Source of the DNA: Oscillospiraceae bacterium
GTDB lineage: Bacteria > Bacillota > Clostridia > Oscillospirales > Ruminococcaceae
Reading direction: 5' to 3'
Length of the DNA stretch: 36,836 nucleotides
Assembly (NCBI GenBank): GCA_017548485.1
Contig: JAFYZY010000106.1
Location: 1 to 36,836, forward strand
How positions within the stretch are numbered: the stretch's first letter is position 1; the number at the start of each line of letters is the position of its first letter. The notes beneath the pieces are model-generated. The model worked only from the letters and a program-made list of their open reading frames with translations. It was not told where the DNA came from and did no database searches. Positions 24,692 through 32,421 of this stretch are shown here, piece after piece. The position numbers and the translations under genes are program-made.

Positions 24692-26089
24692 TCAGATGTG
24701 CAGAGTCTTGCCGTTTCTGTCGATGTGGTCTGCGTCTATCCCCAGCTCCTTATCGCGCCTCTTCTCGAAGAACTTGGTGGCGACCTGCGGGAACTGAGCG
24801 TAGCTCAGGACGTCCTCATCGCTCTTGGCGTACTGCTCGCACTCCTTGCGGAGCTTGTCCATCTCGGGCTCGAGCAGATCAGCGGGACGGCATGTGATAG
24901 GCTCCTCATCGCCGATAATGCTCTTCCTGAACTCGGGATCGATGGGAGCGGGGGTCCTGCCGTACTCTCCCCTGACCAGACCCTTGAACTCCTTTGTGAC
25001 CATGCTGTATCTCTTGCCGTTGATGACGTTGAGAACAGCCTGTGTGCCGACGATCTGGGATGTGGGGGTGACGAGCGGAGGATATCCGGCGTCTTCACGG
25101 ACGCGCGGCACTTCCGCGAGCACTTCGTCGAGGAGGTCTTCCTTGCCGGCTTCCTTGAGCTGGCTGAGGAGGTTGGAGAGCATTCCGCCGGGCACCTGAT
25201 AGAGCAGTGTGTTGGCGTCAACTCCGAGGACCTTGTGGCTGAGGCGTCCGTTATCTACGTATTTCTGTCTGAGCGTTGCGAAGTATTCGCGCACTTCATT
25301 GAGTTTGTGCAGGTCGAGTCCGGTGTCGTACTCCGTTCCCTGAAGGGCGGCTACGAGGGACTCCGTCGCCATGTGAGACGTTCCCATGGCAAGAGGAGAG
25401 ATAACAGTGTCGATGATATCCGCGCCGGCTTCCACGCCCTTGAGTATCGACATGGACGCGAGTCCGGAAGTGTAGTGGGAGTGGATATCAATCGGGATGC
25501 TGACCGTCTCCTTGAGTTTCTTCACGAGGTCATAGCAGGCATACGGTGTGAGCAGTCCCGCCATGTCCTTGATGCACAGGGAGTCGGCGCCCATGCTCTC
25601 CAGTTCCTTTGCATACTGGGCGAAGTAGTCGTTGTCGTGCACGGGGCTTATGGTGTAGGAGATGGCGGCCTGGACGTGGGCGCCTTCCTTCTTGGCTGCG
25701 TTGATGGAAGCTTCCAGGTTGCGGGGATCGTTCAGCGCGTCGAAGATGCGCATGATGTCGATGCCGTTCGCAACTATCTTCTGGACGAAATAAGAGACAA
25801 CATCGTCTGCATAGTGTCTGTATCCGAGCATGTTCTGTCCGCGGAACAGCATCTGCATCTTGGTGTTGGGCATCTCTTTCTTTATGCGTCTGAGACGTTC
25901 CCAGGGATCCTCGTCAAGGAAGCGCAGGCAGGTGTCAAATGTGGCACCGCCCCACATCTCCACGGCATTGTATCCGACCTGATCCATTGTGGACAGGATG
26001 GGAGGCATCTCGTCAAGTGTCATACGCGTGGCGATCAGCGACTGGTGAGCGTCGCGGAGCACCAACTCATTGATCTTTACTTTAGCCAT
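24692..26089 (-). CDS. Pyruvate/oxaloacetate carboxyltransferase subunit (5S/OadA/PycB type)
   Basis: A cytoplasmic TIM-barrel carboxyltransferase that moves CO2 between biotin and pyruvate/oxaloacetate. From the ATG at 26089 it has 465 residues; a GTG two codons upstream is possible. The metal site is readable: Asp13 in LRDAHQS, Lys174 in CIKDMAG (the residue that is carbamylated in the family), and His203 and His205 in IHSHYTSG. RGQNMLGYRHYADD and the PGGMLSNL motif of the conserved C-terminal domain follow. There is no fused biotin domain; that domain is the separate preceding gene. Without the OadB and OadG membrane subunits, an Na+-pumping decarboxylase is not shown, and a transcarboxylase 5S subunit fits equally well. 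Confidence 0.93.
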   Translation of the reverse strand: MAKVKINELVLRDAHQSLIATRMTLDEMPPILSTMDQVGYNAVEMWGGATFDTCLRFLDEDPWERLRRIKKEMPNTKMQMLFRGQNMLGYRHYADDVVSYFVQKIVANGIDIMRIFDALNDPRNLEASINAAKKEGAHVQAAISYTISPVHDNDYFAQYAKELESMGADSLCIKDMAGLLTPYACYDLVKKLKETVSIPIDIHSHYTSGLASMSILKGVEAGADIIDTVISPLAMGTSHMATESLVAALQGTEYDTGLDLHKLNEVREYFATLRQKYVDNGRLSHKVLGVDANTLLYQVPGGMLSNLLSQLKEAGKEDLLDEVLAEVPRVREDAGYPPLVTPTSQIVGTQAVLNVINGKRYSMVTKEFKGLVRGEYGRTPAPIDPEFRKSIIGDEEPITCRPADLLEPEMDKLRKECEQYAKSDEDVLSYAQFPQVATKFFEKRRDKELGIDADHIDRNGKTLHI

Positions 26090-26103
26090 CTGCACTCTAC
26101 CCC

Positions 26104-26490
26104 TTAACCGATAACAACGAGGGTGTCTCCGGCGTTGACCATGTCGCCCTTGGAGACGCCGATACCGGTGATGGTCCCGTCCAGAGCTGCTACGATGTCG
26201 TTCTCCATCTTCATGGACTCGAGAACGATCAGCTTGTCGCCGACTTTTACGGTGTCGCCAACTGCTACGCAGACATCGACTATGCTGCCGGGCATGGGGG
26301 CTCCGACCTTGGTTCCGTCAGCGGGAAGCGCGGCGGGGGCGGCTGCAGGTGCAGGAGCCGGAGCGGGTGCGGGTGCGGCTGCGGGAGCTGCAGGCGCTGC
26401 GGCAACGGGAGCTGCGGGGGCGGATGCGCCGGTCTCTTCAACGGCAACATCATATGTAACACCATTGACTGTTATATTGAAACGTTTCAT
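26104..26490 (-). CDS. Biotin carboxyl carrier protein (1.3S/BCCP type)
   Basis: A 128-residue carrier whose lysine is biotinylated and swings carboxyl groups between two active sites. An N-terminal segment MKRFNITVNGVTYDV (about 1-20) is followed by an Ala/Pro linker (about 22-56, with repeats of AP) and the biotinyl domain with GAPMPGSIVDV and ESMKMEN, where Lys94 is the attachment site. The size and layout resemble the 123-residue 1.3S subunit of Propionibacterium transcarboxylase, whose biotin lysine is residue 89. It lies 17 bases downstream of the 12S-like gene and 14 bases before the 5S-like gene. Confidence 0.94.
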   Translation of the reverse strand: MKRFNITVNGVTYDVAVEETGASAPAAPVAAAPAAPAAAPAPAPAPAPAAAPAALPADGTKVGAPMPGSIVDVCVAVGDTVKVGDKLIVLESMKMENDIVAALDGTITGIGVSKGDMVNAGDTLVVIG

Positions 26491-26507
26491 TCTTCGATCC
26501 TCCGATA

Positions 26508-27827
26508 TTAATATGGCATATTGCCGTGTTTTCTTGAAACATTGGTGACGCGCTTGGGTGCGAGCATATCGAGCGCTGCGGAGACGGCGGAACGGGTGTT
26601 CTCAGGCGCGATGACCTTGTCGATTATACCGTTCTCGAAAGCCTTTCCGGCAGATTCCTCTTCTGCCGCGTACTGTACCGCGAGTCTTTCTATATCGCTG
26701 TCCTTCTCTATCCTGTCCGGCCACATGACCGCTACAGCTGCTTTGGGAGCGAGCTCGCCGATGACGGCGCCGTCCCATGCAAGGCGGAGATCCGATGCGG
26801 ACTTTCCGCAGATCACCGAGAAGAGAGAACCTATGGCATTTCCGGTGACCACAGTGACCTTGACTGTCGTCGCCTGGGAAAGAGTGTGGGCGAGGATGGC
26901 TGCATTCCTGATCCCGCCGTTCATGTCATTGTCGGCGGATACGAGGAATCCTTCGCTGTCGAGGAAAGTCACGACAGGAAGCGAGAATGCATCGCACAGC
27001 TGTGCGAGGCGGGAGATCTTGAGGCTGTCGTTCCTGCATACGCGTCCGCTGACCGATACGACGCCTACCGGGCTTCCGAGCACAGTGGCGAGATATGTCC
27101 TGGACGAGAGACCTTTTCCGGCGAACAGCTCGATCTCACTGCCTGCGTCCACGGTTCCGAGGACCGCATCTTCTGCCGGGGCCTTCTCGGGCTCGGAGAA
27201 ATCGCAGAAAGGAGGAGCTTCCAGATTGTTGCTGGGAAGCATTCCGACCAGCTGTCTTGTCTTTGCGAAGAGATCCTCTTCCCCGTCGCAGACGACTGCG
27301 GCAGCCGATGCCTTCTGCGCGTATTCGGCGGTGCCGGCTATCTTTCTTGCGTCGGAGTCCGAAAGATCGTTAAAGGGAGCTGTGAGGAAGAATTCCGCTT
27401 TGCTTTCCATGAGACATACGTCCGCAAGCGAAGCGCATACCGATTCAAAACCTCCGCAGGTTCCGGCCACTACCGCGATCTGCGGGACTACTCCTGATAC
27501 TCTTGAGCAGCGATGGAGAAGTTCGGCGCAGGCGTCCAGCGTGAGGCCGCCTCCCTGAAGATCAACACCCTTGCTGTCATATACCGCCACTACCGGTGAT
27601 CCGGTCTTTTCCGCGAGGTCATACACCTTTGAAAGTTTGCCCGCTGTGGCAGTGCCGAATGCTCCGCATCCGCCTTCTACGTAGGCAAACGCTGCGGTGC
27701 CGTAAATGGTGCCGTGAGCGATCCTTGCTCCCGTGTCGGCGGAACCGTCGAGCAGTTCGTAAGCTCCGTCATCGAACAAGAGCGACAGACGCTTTAAGGC
27801 GTCAAGTTTCTGCTGTTTATCAGCCAT
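26508..27827 (-). CDS. Divergent CoA-carboxyltransferase subunit (12S/MmdA-like)
   Basis: A crotonase-fold acyl-CoA carboxyltransferase, 439 residues from the ATG at 27827 (AAGGG seven bases upstream), shorter than the usual 510-525. The first lobe keeps SGVVPQIAVVAGTCGG (about 111-126), the CoA/oxyanion region. The second lobe keeps GSPVGVVSVSG (251-261), LPVVTFLDSEGF and MNGGIRNAAILAHTLSQATTVKVTVV. The family's KAYGGAY segment is replaced by GNAIGSLF (329-336), and the N-terminal lobe is trimmed. It is first in the operon and most likely takes part in transcarboxylation or acyl-CoA decarboxylation. The substrate (methylmalonyl-, malonyl- or another CoA) cannot be read from sequence. Confidence 0.85.
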   Translation of the reverse strand: MADKQQKLDALKRLSLLFDDGAYELLDGSADTGARIAHGTIYGTAAFAYVEGGCGAFGTATAGKLSKVYDLAEKTGSPVVAVYDSKGVDLQGGGLTLDACAELLHRCSRVSGVVPQIAVVAGTCGGFESVCASLADVCLMESKAEFFLTAPFNDLSDSDARKIAGTAEYAQKASAAAVVCDGEEDLFAKTRQLVGMLPSNNLEAPPFCDFSEPEKAPAEDAVLGTVDAGSEIELFAGKGLSSRTYLATVLGSPVGVVSVSGRVCRNDSLKISRLAQLCDAFSLPVVTFLDSEGFLVSADNDMNGGIRNAAILAHTLSQATTVKVTVVTGNAIGSLFSVICGKSASDLRLAWDGAVIGELAPKAAVAVMWPDRIEKDSDIERLAVQYAAEEESAGKAFENGIIDKVIAPENTRSAVSAALDMLAPKRVTNVSRKHGNMPY

Positions 27828-27877
27828 CAAAATACCCTTCTTTCATTGCTCTCTTATAAAAAGCCCAAATTATAATC

Positions 27878-27906
27878 AATATACATTAAATGCCTGTTTT
27901 TTTCAA
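27878..27906 (-). promoter_or_regulatory. Promoter of the carboxyltransferase operon
   Basis: TTGAAA (27906-27901), a 17-base spacer and TATATT (27883-27878). A second -10-like TATAAT (27874-27869) lies just downstream without a good -35. The start near 27871 leaves a leader of about 45 bases. Confidence 0.65.
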
Positions 27907-27991
27907 CATGGAAAATGCTTCTCCGGCTACCTTCAATGTCATCTGAAGCACACCTTTTTCTCTCCCGGAGGAACTCATGCGTGCCTGCTGG

Positions 27992-28000
27992 TGGTATACT
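27992..28000 (+). promoter_or_regulatory. Extended -10 promoter of the alpha-glucosidase gene
   Basis: TGGTATACT is an extended -10 element (TGn plus TATACT at 27995-28000); no convincing -35 is seen. The start near 28007 leaves a leader of about 32 bases with GGAGGG at 28025-28030. It is divergent from the carboxyltransferase promoter, with about 95 bases between the two -10 to -35 regions. Confidence 0.55.
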
Positions 28001-28038
28001 CAATGCGGGAAGAAAACAGACTGCGGAGGGATTCGGGA

Positions 28039-29910
28039 ATGGAGATAAGCAGAGACACAAGACTGAAGGATGTGATAAAGACTGCCTCAGGGCATGATAT
28101 CATTGCAAGACTGCTGTATTCCCTGGGTCTGGATCTGGACACGGTCAGGAAGACGCCGCTGGGCCTGCTGAAGGTCAGCGCTCTCAAAAGGCTCAGTCTG
28201 GGAAAACTGAGCGGCGACTCCGTCGACGCTCTTATCGAGATCCTGAACTCGCTTAGCGACGACGAACCCTCTGAAGACGGAGAGATAAGGCAGGAATGGT
28301 GGAAGGAGGCCGTGTTCTATCAGGTCTATCCCCGCTCCTTCCGCGACAGCAACGGAGACGGCGTGGGAGATATCCCGGGGATAATAGAGAAACTGGGCTA
28401 TATCAAATCTCTCGGCGTTGACGCGATCTGGTGTTCCCCGTTCTTTGACTCGCCAAATGCAGACAACGGATACGACATCCGCGATTACAGGAAGATCATG
28501 GCGGAGTTCGGCACGCTGGACGATGTAAAGAGGCTCATAGAAGAATGCCACAAGAGAGGCATGAGGCTCATAATCGACCTCGTCATGAACCACACCTCGG
28601 ACGAGCACGAATGGTTCAGAAAGGCACTTTCCGGCGACGGGAAGTACGCGGATTACTATATCTGGAAGGATGAACCCAACAACTGGACATCCTTCTTCTC
28701 CGGTCCGGCGTGGAGATACTTCCCCGAGACCGGGAGATATGCGCTGCATCTTTTCGCAGACAAACAGATGGACCTCAACTGGGACAACCCCGAAGTGCGC
28801 AGAGAGATGTACGACATCGCCGACTTCTGGCTTGGCCTGGGCGCAGACGGTTTCAGACTGGACGTTGTGAGCTTCATTTCCAAGGCGGAAGGCCTTCCCG
28901 ACGGCGATCCGACAGTCGGCAAGCTTATCTCCTTTACAGGTATAGAACACTATTTCCACGGCCCTCATCTCGATGAATATCTCAGGGAATTCAACCGCGA
29001 GGTGCTGGAGCCTCACAAGGCGTACACCGTTGGCGAATGTCCCGGGAACGGCATCAAGATGTCCAGGATGATCACGGGAGATGACAGAGGAGAACTGTCC
29101 CAGCTGTTCTCCTTTGACCACATAGACAACCCCGGGAAAAAGAGATTCGATGTCTACGAGCTCGATATGAGGAAGATGATGCCGGAGCTGCTGAGATGGC
29201 AGACCGAGTACTCGGATCATTGCTGGCCCACCCTGTTCTTCGACAATCACGACAACCCCAGGATGTGCTCAAAGATAGACCACGAGGGCAGGTATCATGA
29301 CGAGATAAACAAACTTCTCGCCACCATCCTCCTGACGATGAAAGGGACTCCGTACATCTATCAGGGCAGCGAGATAGGTATGACGAACTATCCGTTCAGC
29401 GATATCTCGCAGTACAGGGACATAGAGTCGCTGAACTTCTATAAAGAGCACACCGGAAGCGGCATGCCGGAGAAAGAAGCGCTCAAGAGACTTCTCTACG
29501 GCTCAAGAGACCATGCGAGGGTACCCATGCAGTGGGACGGAAACCTCAATGCCGGCTTCAGCGATGCGGAACCGTGGATCGCTGTGAATCCGGATCATGA
29601 AAAGATCAACGCAGCTGATGAATACTTCGATCCCGACTCTGTGCTGAACTACTACAGATACATGATCGGACTCAGGAAAGATCACCGGAAGACACTGATC
29701 TACGGATCTTTCAGAAAGATCGGTTCCGGGAAGGATGTCCTGGCCTTCGTCAGAGAGGCCAACGAGAGATTCACCGTAGTCGTCAATCTCACCGGCAGGA
29801 CAGTCAGGCGGCCGGAAGGCATACTCGGAGACAGGATAATCTCAAACTATAAAGACACCTCTGAGAAACTGAGACCTTACGAAGCAGAAGTGTATTTCAG
29901 CAGGGTCTGA
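28039..29910 (+). CDS. GH13 alpha-glucosidase (oligo-1,6-glucosidase-like) with N-terminal helical domain
   Basis: The only plus-strand gene: a cytoplasmic glycoside hydrolase of 623 residues without signal peptide. From about 86 a GH13 barrel starts (WWKEAVFYQVYPRSF). The catalytic regions are DLVMNHTSD (180-188), GFRLDVVSF with nucleophile Asp275, VGECPG with acid/base Glu333, and FFDNHDNPR with His404-Asp405. Val after the nucleophile is associated with alpha-1,6 specificity in oligo-1,6-glucosidases. Residues 1-75 form a separate helical segment (TRLKDVIKTASGHDI then ALIEILNSL) not found in standard GH13 enzymes. The ATG at 28039 has GGAGGG eight bases upstream. An earlier GTG at 27991 lies upstream of the -10 element and is rejected. 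No transporter is adjacent. Confidence 0.93.
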   Translation: MEISRDTRLKDVIKTASGHDIIARLLYSLGLDLDTVRKTPLGLLKVSALKRLSLGKLSGDSVDALIEILNSLSDDEPSEDGEIRQEWWKEAVFYQVYPRSFRDSNGDGVGDIPGIIEKLGYIKSLGVDAIWCSPFFDSPNADNGYDIRDYRKIMAEFGTLDDVKRLIEECHKRGMRLIIDLVMNHTSDEHEWFRKALSGDGKYADYYIWKDEPNNWTSFFSGPAWRYFPETGRYALHLFADKQMDLNWDNPEVRREMYDIADFWLGLGADGFRLDVVSFISKAEGLPDGDPTVGKLISFTGIEHYFHGPHLDEYLREFNREVLEPHKAYTVGECPGNGIKMSRMITGDDRGELSQLFSFDHIDNPGKKRFDVYELDMRKMMPELLRWQTEYSDHCWPTLFFDNHDNPRMCSKIDHEGRYHDEINKLLATILLTMKGTPYIYQGSEIGMTNYPFSDISQYRDIESLNFYKEHTGSGMPEKEALKRLLYGSRDHARVPMQWDGNLNAGFSDAEPWIAVNPDHEKINAADEYFDPDSVLNYYRYMIGLRKDHRKTLIYGSFRKIGSGKDVLAFVREANERFTVVVNLTGRTVRRPEGILGDRIISNYKDTSEKLRPYEAEVYFSRV

Positions 29911-29923
29911 TCAAAAAAGATGA

Positions 29924-29952
29924 GAGAGGCTGCCGGAAAACGGCAGCCTCTC
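29924..29952 (-). terminator. Terminator between convergent rluB and the alpha-glucosidase gene
   Basis: A 12-bp perfect stem GAGAGGCTGCCG/CGGCAGCCTCTC with a 5-base loop. On the minus strand it is followed by ATCTTTTTTGA, so it ends the rluB transcript. On the plus strand no T-run follows, but the stem may still stop the glucosidase transcript. Confidence 0.88.
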
Positions 29953-29969
29953 ATGCTGTATAAACGTCT

Positions 29970-30716
29970 TTATTTGCCCTCTTTGGACCCGGTCGCGTTC
30001 CTTCTCAGTCCCGCTATCTCCGACGGTTTGAGCTGGCGGTATTCCCCCGCTCTGAGCTTTCCCAGCGTCAGAGGTCCGATCGCAGTCCTCTTGAGCCTGG
30101 TAACGCTCAGCCCGACCGCGTCGCACATCCTTCTGACCTCGCGGTTATGTCCTTCCGTGATGATGATCTCGATTGTGCCTTTTGACGATCCGTCGCCGCC
30201 CGTGACCCTTACCCTGGCGGGCTGGGTGACGAAACCGTCATCCAGTTTGACTCCGGCAGCCAGATCCACTAACTGTTCCTCGGTCGGATACGGCTCGACG
30301 CTCACGCGGTAGCTCTTTGTGATCTTTCCCGACGGGTGCGTCAGCAGGTTGGTGAACTCACCGTCATTGGTCATGATCAGAAGCCCTTCCGAATCCTTGT
30401 CCAGCCTTCCGACCGGATAGAGCCTCACTTCCTCGTTCTCCATCAGCTCCGCGACTGTCTTGTCGGCATGGGAATCTCTGAGGGTAGTGACATATCCCCT
30501 GGGCTTGTTGAGCATGAAATACAGTTTCTGGACTTTTTTCTGAAGGTGCACCCTTCTGCCGTCCACATGCAGAACATCCTTTGCCGGGTCCATCTTGGAT
30601 CCGGGTCCCGCTCTGCGTCCGTTGACGGCTATCCTTCCTTCCGCCAGCAGTTTATCCGCTTCCCTTCTGGAGCAGAAACCCTGCGCGGACAGTACTTTCT
30701 GAATTCTCTCTTCCAT
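29970..30716 (-). CDS. rluB: RluB-type 23S rRNA pseudouridine synthase
   Basis: A cytoplasmic pseudouridine synthase of the RsuA/RluB/E/F family; 248 residues from the ATG at 30716 (GGTGG five bases upstream). An N-terminal S4 RNA-binding domain (ERIQKVLSAQGFCSRREADKLL) is followed by the catalytic segment GRLDKDSEGLL (103-113, Asp106). The C-terminus has the family's GHNREVRRMCDAVGL. Position after scpAB and ytfI-gerW is usual in Clostridia and Bacillus and favours RluB over RsuA. It is the last gene of the operon. Confidence 0.93.
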   Translation of the reverse strand: MEERIQKVLSAQGFCSRREADKLLAEGRIAVNGRRAGPGSKMDPAKDVLHVDGRRVHLQKKVQKLYFMLNKPRGYVTTLRDSHADKTVAELMENEEVRLYPVGRLDKDSEGLLIMTNDGEFTNLLTHPSGKITKSYRVSVEPYPTEEQLVDLAAGVKLDDGFVTQPARVRVTGGDGSSKGTIEIIITEGHNREVRRMCDAVGLSVTRLKRTAIGPLTLGKLRAGEYRQLKPSEIAGLRRNATGSKEGK

Positions 30717-30747
30717 TGGAACCACCGGTCACTGCGCATCCGCAGGA

Positions 30748-31137
30748 TCAGTCCTCATCCTTCTTATCCGTGTTCTTTCCGGTCAGCTTGGAGATCCTGT
30801 CGACAAGATCCGGAAGCGTCCTCACGAAGTTGTCTGCGGTGCTGCCTATGGTATCCAGCTGCATGATCTTCACACTGTCGCCCTGTGTTACAAGGAATGC
30901 TATGGGAGTGATGGTGACGCCGCCGCCCACTCCGCCGCCGAACATGTCGGCCTGCTTGCTGCTGGGAAGATCGGATCCACCGGAAGCAAACCCGAATGAG
31001 ACCCTGGATACAGGAACGGTGGTGCTGCCGTTGGGAAGAGTGATGGGCTCGCCTATCACTGTTCCGGTATCCGTCAGAGCCCTGATCTTGTTGAGAGCGA
31101 CCTCTGTGAGAAGATTTACTCCGCGTTCAGTTGACAT
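30748..31137 (-). CDS. gerW: GerW (YtfJ) family sporulation protein
   Basis: A 129-residue protein starting MSTERGVNLLTEVALNKIRAL. A central Gly-rich stretch FGGGVGGGVTITPIAFLV is the YtfJ signature. In Bacillus, GerW is made in the spore and is needed for proper germination with some germinants. The last eight codons of ytfI overlap the start, and GGAGG lies eight bases before the ATG. It is a marker of spore formation ancestry, although homologs also occur in some asporogenous Clostridia. Confidence 0.93.
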   Translation of the reverse strand: MSTERGVNLLTEVALNKIRALTDTGTVIGEPITLPNGSTTVPVSRVSFGFASGGSDLPSSKQADMFGGGVGGGVTITPIAFLVTQGDSVKIMQLDTIGSTADNFVRTLPDLVDRISKLTGKNTDKKDED

Positions 31138-31858
31138 TCTTTTTTCCTCCTCTGTTCAGCAGGTTCCTGACCAGCTCGAACAGATATCCGAGCAGGAAGC
31201 CAAGCACCAGCAGAATCACTATAAGCGGCTGCACCGATATGCTGCAGCTTAATCTTTCTTTGGGTGGTTCGGAATCGTCAAAACAGGGATAAACTGTCAC
31301 ATCCCCGTATGTGACGTTCTTTCCGAACAGGTAGTTCAGTGTATTCATGAAGTTTCCGATAAGGGACCAGTGGATACCGCTTCGGAAACCTATAGACGCG
31401 GGATCAGAGCCTGTGACGCTCACTGTGATGGACACATCCCTCACCTTCACAGCCTTAAGGAGCATCCTGACCAGCCAGTAGCCCGGTCTGAACAGCGGAG
31501 AGACGAAGCGCATGATCTTCTCTATCGTTTCAGACAGAGTCGCCTCCTCTTTCTCCTTCTTTTTCTTTCTCTTCTTTTCCGGTTTCTTTTCCTCCGGTGC
31601 CGGCGCAGGAGCGCTTTCCGATACCGGTTTCTCAGACTCTGAGACATGAGCAGCCGTCGTGACGGTGTCGTCTTTCTCTTCTTTCTCAGCCTTCTTTTTG
31701 GGGCTCAGCCTGAACCGGAAAAAGATATATTTCAGATCAGCTGTAAGCACCGCGTCCTGCCAGAGCAGATCCAGCCGCACCGGGAAGAGCAGAAGTATGA
31801 GAAGCAGCCATCCCAGCACAGCGAAGACGATCTTCAGGATCCTGAAAAACAGTTTCAT
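31127..31858 (-). CDS. ytfI: YtfI-like DUF2953 membrane protein
   Basis: A 243-residue protein with an N-terminal membrane helix (about 5-26), a Lys/Glu-rich low-complexity middle (about 52-107, with KKRKKKKEKEE), a globular C-terminal part with SLIGNFMNTLNYLFGK and YGDVTVYPCFDD, and a second hydrophobic helix near 208-230. This matches the DUF2953/YtfI family found next to gerW. The function is unknown; in Bacillus it is thought to be sporulation related. It overlaps scpB by four bases and gerW by 11 bases. Confidence 0.88.
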   Translation of the reverse strand: MKLFFRILKIVFAVLGWLLLILLLFPVRLDLLWQDAVLTADLKYIFFRFRLSPKKKAEKEEKDDTVTTAAHVSESEKPVSESAPAPAPEEKKPEKKRKKKKEKEEATLSETIEKIMRFVSPLFRPGYWLVRMLLKAVKVRDVSITVSVTGSDPASIGFRSGIHWSLIGNFMNTLNYLFGKNVTYGDVTVYPCFDDSEPPKERLSCSISVQPLIVILLVLGFLLGYLFELVRNLLNRGGKKNVN

Positions 31859-32421
31859 TCGAGAGTCAATTCCTCGTACTCCTCTTCCTCCTCGGGAGCG
31901 TCAAGCACCGTCTCACCGTGGAGCGGAGGAAGATCCTCGAGGGACGTGAGACTGAAGCATCTCAGGAAGTTGTCTGTGGTCACGAAACTCACCGGTTTTC
32001 CGGGAAGATCGAGCCTTCCGGCTTCCTCCACGAGATTCCTCGAGATGAGCGTTCCGAGGGCTGACGAACTGTCCACGCCTCTGATCTCATCTATGAATGC
32101 CCTGGATACGGGCTGGTTGTATGCGATTATGGACAGGACCTCCATCGCTGCCTGCGACAGAGGAGTGTTTCTTCTGTTGTCCAGTGCTCTTACGATGAAG
32201 TCCGCATATTTCGGGCGTGTGGACAGCTGATATCTGTCCTCGAATCTGAGCAGGCACAGACCTGATTCTCTTGCGTCGAGGTCCTGTGAGATCTCCGCGA
32301 GAAGATTGAGCACGGTGCCTGTTTCTATACTTAGGGAGTCAGCCAGTTTCTGAGCCGATACCGGTTCTGCTACAGCGAACAGGACTGCTTCCAGCGCTGA
32401 TCTGTAATAGTTATTGTCCAT
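31855..32421 (-). CDS. scpB: ScpB, segregation and condensation protein B
   Basis: Partner of ScpA and SMC in chromosome condensation; 188 residues of winged-helix fold. It begins MDNNYYRSALEAVLFAVAEPVS, with LCLLRFEDRYQLSTRPKYADF and LSQAAMEVLSIIAYNQPVSRAFIDEIRGVDSSSAL, the ScpB signature. An acidic C-terminal tail (EEEEEYEELTLE) follows. It overlaps scpA by 11 bases, and the ytfI start by four bases. Confidence 0.96.
   Translation of the reverse strand: MDNNYYRSALEAVLFAVAEPVSAQKLADSLSIETGTVLNLLAEISQDLDARESGLCLLRFEDRYQLSTRPKYADFIVRALDNRRNTPLSQAAMEVLSIIAYNQPVSRAFIDEIRGVDSSSALGTLISRNLVEEAGRLDLPGKPVSFVTTDNFLRCFSLTSLEDLPPLHGETVLDAPEEEEEYEELTLE

Noticed and set aside
24698-26107. Plus-strand reading frame of 469 codons opposite the carboxyltransferase gene
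   Set aside because: It mirrors the real gene frame for frame, lacks motifs and has no ribosome binding site. Long antisense frames arise from the codon bias of the sense gene, whose catalytic residues are all present.
26521-27558. Plus-strand frame of 345 codons opposite the 12S-like gene
   Set aside because: Antisense shadow; Ser/Ala-rich low-complexity translation without motifs.
27916-27950. TGCTTC...GAAGCA inverted repeat between the divergent promoters
   Set aside because: Arms are only six bases, 23 bases apart, and do not align with either promoter; chance is sufficient.
28087-29250. Minus-strand frame of 387 codons opposite the GH13 gene
   Set aside because: Antisense shadow; the plus-strand frame has all four GH13 catalytic regions.
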